From positions 1-6,741 of the forward strand of contig DCFQ01000039.1 in the NCBI GenBank assembly GCA_002319915.1: 6,741 nt of DNA, in the 5' to 3' direction. This document shows positions 1 through 4,640 of the stretch, one piece after another. The notes beneath the pieces were generated by a model. The model made no database searches and had not been told where the DNA came from. It saw only the letters and a program-made list of their open reading frames with translations. Positions within the stretch are counted from its first letter, which is position 1, and every line of letters begins with the position of its first letter. Origin of the DNA: Bacteroidales bacterium UBA1800 (GTDB taxonomy: Bacteria; Bacteroidota; Bacteroidia; Bacteroidales; VadinHA17). The translations under genes and the position numbers were made by a program.

Positions 1-629
1 CCATTCTCGTCTTTTTCTCCTTCTGGCTTTTCCTCCTTGTAAGATCGACTATAAGAAGCATGCGCCCCGAAATAACAAGGTTCTTCCTGTTCAGGGGCAT
101 AAATGAACCCGCATCGCGCGATATCAATACACTCTTTTACTGGCAGTCGACAGTATTCAATTTCATTGCTTTCCTGGTCCTGAGCCTTTTTGCGTATACC
201 GCAGCCCTGTACTTCGATGTGGTCCCGCCAGGATTTTCGCCGCTGCTGGCTGTCATTATCCTCTTTGGCATTTTCTCGGTTTCGGTGACGGTGCGGCACC
301 TGGTATGCCTCTCCGCGGGAAACCTGAGCGGGCAGCAGGAAGCTTTCAATGAATACCTGCTGAATATTTACCAGTCATACAGGTTCAGTTCGGGCATTCT
401 CTTTGTCGTTATACTCCTCACGCTTTACACATACATCCTTCCGGCGTCAGTAAGCATAACCGCGGGGATAGGTGTCATAATGCTCTTTTACATTTACCGC
501 GTGATCAGGCTTATATTGATTTTTCTAAAAAGACATATTTCAATTTACTATTTGATTTTATACCTTTGTGCGCTGGAAATTTTGCCCATGTTGATATTGG
601 TAAAGTATTTTACTACGGTTCATGTTTAG
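1..629 (+). CDS. DUF4271 domain integral membrane protein, 5'-truncated by the window edge
   Basis: The reading frame is open from the first full codon at position 3 to the TAG at 627-629, giving 208 visible residues. The ATG at 60 is internal: the 19 codons before it encode a hydrophobic stretch (ILVFFSFWLFLLV) that reads as another membrane helix, so the true start lies upstream. Counting from that Met, further hydrophobic segments fall at about 30-52, 61-82, 108-127, 131-156 and 160-184, a polytopic membrane protein. The C-terminal sequence YYLILYLCALEILPMLIL, preceded by RVIRLILIFL, is the signature I recognise from the DUF4271 family of Bacteroidota. Its biochemical function is unknown. 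The gene commonly sits directly before hemD in this phylum, as here (44 bp spacing), suggesting co-transcription. I see no catalytic motif. The family call is from memory of the signature, not from a profile search. Confidence 0.85.
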   Translation, partial: ILVFFSFWLFLLVRSTIRSMRPEITRFFLFRGINEPASRDINTLFYWQSTVFNFIAFLVLSLFAYTAALYFDVVPPGFSPLLAVIILFGIFSVSVTVRHLVCLSAGNLSGQQEAFNEYLLNIYQSYRFSSGILFVVILLTLYTYILPASVSITAGIGVIMLFYIYRVIRLILIFLKRHISIYYLILYLCALEILPMLILVKYFTTVHV

Positions 630-673
630 GGTGTTAAGCAATTATTTGGAAGCAAAACCTAATCTTTAAGGAA

Positions 674-1426
674 TTGAAAATAAGGAAGATTTTAGTGTCG
701 CAGCCAGAACCGAACAACCCGAAATCACCATATTTCGAACTGGCAAGGAAGTACAACCTGAAGATCGATTTTAAACCATTTGTGCAAGTAGAAGGGATCG
801 CCCTTAAAGACTTCCGTCAGCAGAAAGTCAATCTCCTGGATTTTACGGCGGTAATTTTTTCAAGCAAAACGGGTATAGATCATTTCTTCAGGATCTGTAA
901 CGAGATGAGGATAGTTGTTCCGGATACAATGAAGTATTTCTGCATCACTGAAAACGTGGCATTTTATCTTCAGAAATATATTGTCTACCGGAAGCGCAAG
1001 ATCTTTCACGGCAAAGCTAAGTTCCAGGATCTGATCGACGTGATCATCAAACACCGGGACGATAATTTCTTTGTTCCCCTTTCAGAACCGCATAATGCGG
1101 AAATTCCCGATCTGCTCGACAAGAACAGCATCAAGTTCACTGTCGGTACCCTCTATAAGACCATCAGCAGCCATTTCTCCAACATCAATGATTTTGATTA
1201 CGATATCCTGGTATTTTACAGCCCCTCCGGCATTAAATCGCTGAAGGAGAATTTTCCGGATTTCATCCAGGGGGATATCAAGATTGCGGCATTCGGTCCG
1301 ACCACTGCATGCGCAGTTCAGCAGGAAGGATTGAGGCTCGATATTAACGCACCGAATCCCAAGGCCCCTTCGATGACTATGGCTCTTGACGATTTTCTTA
1401 AAGAGTATAACAGGAACTGCAGGTAA
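674..1426 (+). CDS. hemD: uroporphyrinogen-III synthase (Bacteroidota type)
   Basis: Predicted cytoplasmic enzyme that closes and rearranges hydroxymethylbilane to uroporphyrinogen III (EC 4.2.1.75), the branch point to heme, siroheme and cobalamin. The 250-residue product matches the usual length. It shows the Bacteroidota form of the family: N-terminal KILVSQPEP (5-13), KSPYFELARKY (17-27), IDFKPFVQVEG (31-41), AVIFSSKTGIDHFF (59-72), MKYFCITENVAFYLQKY (86-102), FYSPSGIKSL (181-190) and FGPTTACAV (208-216 region). HemD enzymes are poorly conserved and lack a strict catalytic motif, so the call rests on overall pattern. The start is a TTG at 674: the frame is open back to a TAA at 635-637 but has no ATG or GTG there, and TTG gives the usual MKIRKILVSQP beginning. 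AAGGAA directly abuts the start codon, too close for a normal ribosome site. No other heme gene is in view. The closest alternative would be a non-catalytic HemD-like protein. Confidence 0.9.
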   Translation: MKIRKILVSQPEPNNPKSPYFELARKYNLKIDFKPFVQVEGIALKDFRQQKVNLLDFTAVIFSSKTGIDHFFRICNEMRIVVPDTMKYFCITENVAFYLQKYIVYRKRKIFHGKAKFQDLIDVIIKHRDDNFFVPLSEPHNAEIPDLLDKNSIKFTVGTLYKTISSHFSNINDFDYDILVFYSPSGIKSLKENFPDFIQGDIKIAAFGPTTACAVQQEGLRLDINAPNPKAPSMTMALDDFLKEYNRNCR

Positions 1427-1494
1427 CAAGCCAGGAATTTCCCGGTAGCCGGCCTGAACTACAAGCCGGGCATTTCCCTCATTTTGATGTTAAC

Positions 1495-1917
1495 ATGAAC
1501 AACAGGGGAAGATACAGGTTCAGAAAATCAGAGCGCCTTTGCAGCAGGAAGCTGATCGATGAGATCTTTGAAAAGGGAAACATCTTTTACACTTCCGTTT
1601 TCAGGGTAGCCTGGATCCGTAGCATGACAGGCCTCCCCCAGCCTGCACAGGTAGTCCTTAGCGTCCCAAAAAAAACAATCAGGTCTGCAGTTGCCAGGAA
1701 CCTCATCAGGCGAAGGATGAAGGAAGCCTACCGAAAAAACAAATATATCCTTTATGATTTTCTAAGTGCGGCAGACATGAAGCTGGCATTTATCCTCATT
1801 TACAGGAAACCTTCGATCATCAGCTACCGTGAAATTGAAGAGTCTGTCATTGAAACACTTGTAGCATTATGCGACCATGTTAAACAAAAGAATGCGAATC
1901 TTGTTAAAAAAGAATAG
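1495..1917 (+). CDS. rnpA: ribonuclease P protein component
   Basis: Small basic protein subunit of RNase P. It binds the catalytic RNA and the 5' leader of precursor tRNAs and helps remove that leader. The 140-residue product is slightly longer than many RnpA proteins (about 110-130). Family features are visible: the opening RFRKSERLCSRKLIDEIFEKG (9-28), a central VVLSVPKKTIRSAVARN beta/loop region (53-69), and the RNA-binding helix around ARNLIRRRMKEAYR (67-80), which carries the conserved RN..RR..REA-type pattern. The C-terminal tail is lysine-rich (QKNANLVKKE). The ATG at 1495 fits the family N-terminus. The gene lies 68 bp after hemD, an arrangement common in Bacteroidota, and is probably in the same transcript. 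rpmH, the usual upstream partner in many other phyla, is absent here, and yidD does not follow. Confidence 0.95.
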   Translation: MNNRGRYRFRKSERLCSRKLIDEIFEKGNIFYTSVFRVAWIRSMTGLPQPAQVVLSVPKKTIRSAVARNLIRRRMKEAYRKNKYILYDFLSAADMKLAFILIYRKPSIISYREIEESVIETLVALCDHVKQKNANLVKKE

Positions 1918-2016
1918 AACGAATTCATAAGGTTATACAGGGTTAATTATTTTAATATCAGTATCATTGCAGTCACTTCAAATTATTTTCACAAAACAAT
2001 CAAAGCATCATATCAA

Positions 2017-3762
2017 ATGAAAAAAATTTTCAGGGGAAAATTCATTCTCGTCACGGTCCTGGTTTTGACTGCCGGGTTAAGTACAGCTTTCTTCACTATC
2101 CAGGAAACGAGGGATTTCAAGATAGCCAGGAATCTCGACATATTTTATTCGATGTTCAGGGAGCTGAATACCTTTTATGTCGATCCGATCGACCCTGATA
2201 AGCTCGTGAAAACAGCGATAGATGCAATGCTGAAGACACTGGATCCGTATACTGTCTATTACCCTGAATCGGAAGGAGAAGAGGTTACATTCATGACAAC
2301 AGGGAAATATGGCGGCATCGGCTCCCTTATACGCCCTGAAGGTGACAGCATCGTGATCGCAATGGTTTACAAGGGATTCCCGGCAGATGTTGCCGGCCTG
2401 AAGCCGGGAGATATTCTTAAGAAAGCCGACGGCGTTCCGTTGAACGGACTCTCAACGGAACAGGTTAGCGAAAAGCTCAAGGGGAATCCGGGCACCATTA
2501 TCAAGCTTGCGGTCGACAGGAACGGGCATGATATGGAATTCGATGTCAAAAGGCAGAAAGTGGTTGTTCCGCCGGTACCGTACTACGGTATGATAAATGC
2601 GAACACCGGTTACATCCGCCTCACTGGCTTCACCCAGGATTGCTCGGAAGATGTAAAGAATGCACTCGTGGCCCTGAAGGGGGAAAACGCCCGCCAGATA
2701 ATCCTCGACCTGAGGGGAAACCCCGGCGGATTGCTGACCGAAGCGGTTGCCGTTGTAAACCTTTTTGTCGCCCCGGGGACTGAAGTTGTATCAACAAAGG
2801 GAAAGGTCAAACAATTTGATGAGGAGTTCAAAACGACAAAGGCGGCTGTGGATGAAAAGATCCCGCTCGCGGTCCTTATCAACAGGGGATCAGCCTCCGC
2901 TTCAGAGATCGTGTCGGGTGCTATCCAGGACCTCGACCGCGGTGTAATAATCGGACAGCGGTCGTACGGAAAAGGGCTGGTCCAGATCACCCGCCCGCTG
3001 AGCTACGGCACCCAGCTGAAGCTGACATCGGCCAAGTACTATATCCCCAGCGGCAGGTGCATACAGGCCCTCGATTTCTCTCACCCCAATCCCGACGGAA
3101 GCGTTGGGATAATCCCTGATTCGCTTATTACGGATTTCAAGACCAGGAACGGAAGGATCGTGAGGAATGGCGGTGGGATCACCCCCGACATTGCCATGCA
3201 GCCCGAGTCGCTCAGCCAGCTGGCATCAGAACTTTATATCAGGAACTATATCTTCGACTATGCCACATCGTACTACTGGAGCCATCCTGCCCCGGCATCG
3301 CTCACACAGGCTAAGTTCACCGACCGGGATTTCAATGATTTCCGTGATTTCCTGATGAAGCGGAAGTTTAGCTATGAGACAAATACCGAGGAATCGCTTA
3401 AAGATCTGATTACAAATGCTAAGAAGGAAAAATACTACGATATCAACAAGCAGCTTTTCGCCGACCTGGAAAAAGACCTCCACCCGTCGCTCGAGAAGGA
3501 CCTGAACACCTTCAGGCCGGAGATCGAACAGCTGATCGAAGAAGAGCTTCTTGGCAGGTATTTCTATGAGGCCGGCTCGATCGAATGGACGCTCAAGACC
3601 GACAAGCAGGTCTCTAAAGCAGATGAAATATTGAACAATAAGGCTGAATACGGCTCGATCCTCGAAGGCAAGACCGGGTCGATCCTTTCCCCCGGGAACG
3701 AGAAAAAACCTGTTCTTGAGTCAGCTACTCCCGGTGTCTTCATGGATGAGAACCCGGGTTAA
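2017..3762 (+). CDS. S41 family carboxyl-terminal processing protease with PDZ domain
   Basis: Serine endopeptidase of the CtpA/Prc group (MEROPS S41A), expected on the periplasmic face of the inner membrane, where relatives trim or degrade proteins from their C-termini. The 581-residue product begins with basic residues and a hydrophobic segment at about 8-26, an uncleaved anchor or signal peptide. An N-terminal helical region (30-80) leads into a PDZ domain at about 88-180, with GGIGSLI (99-105) and AGLKPGDILKKADG (126-139). The protease core follows: ILDLRGNPGGLL (229-240), then NRGSASASEIVSGAIQD (289-305) and RSYGKGLVQ (315-323). By alignment with E. coli Prc the catalytic Ser-Lys pair is Ser294 and Lys319, 25 residues apart as in Prc, with Gln323 as the third conserved residue. 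All are present, so the enzyme should be active. A long charged C-terminal region (about 400-581) has no motif I recognise. The ATG at 2017 gives a proper signal-like N-terminus. Its stop overlaps that of the convergent moaE. Substrates cannot be read from sequence. Confidence 0.95.
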   Translation: MKKIFRGKFILVTVLVLTAGLSTAFFTIQETRDFKIARNLDIFYSMFRELNTFYVDPIDPDKLVKTAIDAMLKTLDPYTVYYPESEGEEVTFMTTGKYGGIGSLIRPEGDSIVIAMVYKGFPADVAGLKPGDILKKADGVPLNGLSTEQVSEKLKGNPGTIIKLAVDRNGHDMEFDVKRQKVVVPPVPYYGMINANTGYIRLTGFTQDCSEDVKNALVALKGENARQIILDLRGNPGGLLTEAVAVVNLFVAPGTEVVSTKGKVKQFDEEFKTTKAAVDEKIPLAVLINRGSASASEIVSGAIQDLDRGVIIGQRSYGKGLVQITRPLSYGTQLKLTSAKYYIPSGRCIQALDFSHPNPDGSVGIIPDSLITDFKTRNGRIVRNGGGITPDIAMQPESLSQLASELYIRNYIFDYATSYYWSHPAPASLTQAKFTDRDFNDFRDFLMKRKFSYETNTEESLKDLITNAKKEKYYDINKQLFADLEKDLHPSLEKDLNTFRPEIEQLIEEELLGRYFYEAGSIEWTLKTDKQVSKADEILNNKAEYGSILEGKTGSILSPGNEKKPVLESATPGVFMDENPG

Positions 3763-4190
3763 AGGGCCTCGTTGGCTTTCCAGCGGCCGCTTTCGTCTTC
3801 GAAGATCTCCTTTTTCCAGATAGGGAGCTTCTCCTTTATCAGCTCGACAGCCTTGGAACAGGCAGAAAATGCCTGTTTCCGGTGGCCTGCCGATGCCAGC
3901 ACCACCATTGATATCTCCCCGGCGCCTACGAGCCCCCTCGAATGGAGGATCTCCAGGCCCCTTACGTCATTGAACTCCGAAAGGATCGTCTTGCTGATCT
4001 TGTCGGCTTCTGTTATCACCATCTCCTCATAGGCAGAGTATTCAATCCCTTTCACCTGCCTGCCTTCAACCTCATCCCTTCTGACCTGCCCGACAAAGAG
4101 CGAATGTGCGCCGCTTTCTGCATCGTTGCCCGCTTTCGCAAGCAATTCCGCTATTGCTGAAGCAGGCACTGGACCATCGATTAAGTGCAT
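3759..4190 (-). CDS. moaE: molybdopterin synthase catalytic (large) subunit MoaE
   Basis: Large subunit of molybdopterin synthase (EC 2.8.1.12), cytoplasmic. As a MoaE2-MoaD2 heterotetramer it inserts two sulfurs, carried on the MoaD C-terminus, into cyclic pyranopterin monophosphate to form molybdopterin. The 143-residue product is of normal length. Visible motifs are LFVGQVRRDE (31-40), GIEYSAYEEM (48-57), HSRGLVGAGEISMVVLASAGHRKQAF (83-108), and VELIKEKLPIWKKE (115-128). His103, Arg104, Lys119 and Lys126 fall where the E. coli active-site residues are known (Lys119 and Lys126 being the catalytic/binding lysines), so the enzyme appears intact. The ATG (complement of 4188-4190) follows an A-rich leader and gives the expected N-terminus. 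The gene lies 35 bp downstream of moaD on the same strand, its functional partner, so the two are almost certainly co-transcribed. Its TAA stop is read from the same TTAA as the stop of the facing protease gene. Confidence 0.95.
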   Translation of the reverse strand: MHLIDGPVPASAIAELLAKAGNDAESGAHSLFVGQVRRDEVEGRQVKGIEYSAYEEMVITEADKISKTILSEFNDVRGLEILHSRGLVGAGEISMVVLASAGHRKQAFSACSKAVELIKEKLPIWKKEIFEDESGRWKANEAL

Positions 4191-4225
4191 TTTGAAAATG
4201 GTTTAGGTTTAAAATTCCCCAAGCT

Positions 4226-4459
4226 TCAACCGCCTGCGAAGGGCGGAAGGAAAGCAATTTCATCACCCGGCTGTAAAACAGGATCGCTGTCGACAATTTC
4301 ATTGTTAACGGCAATCCTGAAATTGTAGTGGAACAGCTCCGGGAAATCGTCACTGATCCTGTGCCTGAGATCGCCGAACGACCTGACCTCATTGTAATGC
4401 CTTATGCGGGTTCCGGTAACATCCGCCAGAACCCCGAAAAAAAGTACGCTGACTTCCAT
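4226..4459 (-). CDS. moaD: molybdopterin synthase sulfur-carrier (small) subunit MoaD
   Basis: Small ubiquitin-fold sulfur carrier of molybdopterin synthase. MoeB adenylates its C-terminal glycine, which is then converted to a thiocarboxylate that supplies sulfur to MoaE. The 77-residue product is close to the family norm of about 80. It opens with a beta strand (MEVSVLFFGVLADVTG, 1-16) typical of MoaD and has the conserved C-terminal sequence QPGDEIAFLPPFAGG (63-77). The terminal Gly-Gly directly before the TGA is the diagnostic feature and excludes a generic ThiS-like fragment with a blocked tail. The ATG is the complement of 4457-4459, after an A-rich leader. The gene is first of a two-gene unit with moaE. 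It lies 181 bp from the end of polA, so it could use its own promoter in that spacer or read-through from polA. I could not identify a confident promoter. moaA, moaC, moeA and moeB are not in this window. Confidence 0.94.
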   Translation of the reverse strand: MEVSVLFFGVLADVTGTRIRHYNEVRSFGDLRHRISDDFPELFHYNFRIAVNNEIVDSDPVLQPGDEIAFLPPFAGG

Positions 4460-4508
4460 TTCCTGTTTTTATATTCCGGGGGTATTGAAACAGTTGAAAT
4501 CATTTTAC

Positions 4509-4583
4509 CGCAAATTCCGCAAAGTGATTTCGCAAGGTTCGCAAAGAAGAGTTTTTAAGCAATTTACTTTTACGCTCTTTGCG
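4509..4583. repeat. CGCAA-unit repeats with an inverted copy, upstream of moaD
   Basis: Four CGCAA cores start at 4509, 4518, 4531 and 4540, spaced 9, 13 and 9 bp. The block can be read as two 22-bp units (4509-4530 and 4531-4552) that match at 13 of their first 16 positions. An inverted CTTTGCG at 4577-4583 mirrors the CGCAAAG at 4540-4546 across a 30-nt spacer, which could form a 7-bp stem with a long loop. The block lies entirely in the spacer between the end of polA and the start of moaD. I recall similar CGCAAAG/CTTTGCG strings in intergenic DNA of Bacteroidota and other bacteria, which would make this a copy of a dispersed repeat. That is recollection, not shown here. A regulatory role at moaD is possible but unsupported. 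Confidence 0.6.
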
Positions 4584-4587
4584 CCTG

Positions 4588-4599
4588 CCTGCCGGCAGG
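4588..4599. repeat. perfect 12-bp palindrome CCTGCCGGCAGG in the polA-moaD spacer
   Basis: The 12 bases are identical to their reverse complement and are preceded by an extra GCCTG (4583-4587 region) that repeats half of the motif. The GC-rich block contrasts with the AT-rich sequence on both sides. It has no loop and no T-tract directly after it on either strand, so it is a poor intrinsic terminator. It may be the tip of a dispersed repeat together with the adjacent CTTTGCG, or a dimeric protein-binding site. Confidence 0.6.
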
Positions 4600-4640
4600 G
4601 TTAAAAAGAACTATTTCCAAACCCCTGTGAAGTTTCCTGC

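Noticed and set aside
1441..1480. Possible terminator hairpin between hemD and rnpA (CCGGC at 1449-1453 with GCCGG at 1465-1469)
   Set aside because: Only a 5-bp stem with an 11-nt loop and no T-run afterwards. A terminator here would also cut an expected operon.
1900..1960. Promoter-like TTGTTA near 1900 and TTATAC near 1935 before the protease gene
   Set aside because: The spacing is far too long for a sigma-70-type promoter, and no TAnnTTTG-type Bacteroidota -7 element is present.
3751..3760. Palindrome AACCCGGGTT as an intrinsic terminator for the convergent genes
   Set aside because: Five base pairs per arm with no loop and no T-tract on either side, so it is unlikely to fold into a functional terminator.
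3772..4160. Plus-strand open frames opposite moaE
   Set aside because: They are antisense to an intact, motif-complete MoaE and show no family signature.
4509..4552. CRISPR-like array from the regularly spaced CGCAA units
   Set aside because: Units are too short and degenerate, spacing is 9-13 bp, only two 22-bp periods exist, and no cas genes are present.
4404..4604. Small plus-strand open frames running from moaD into the spacer
   Set aside because: They cross the moaD N-terminus and the repeat block, giving low-complexity translations with no known pattern. Repeats and palindrome explain the region better.
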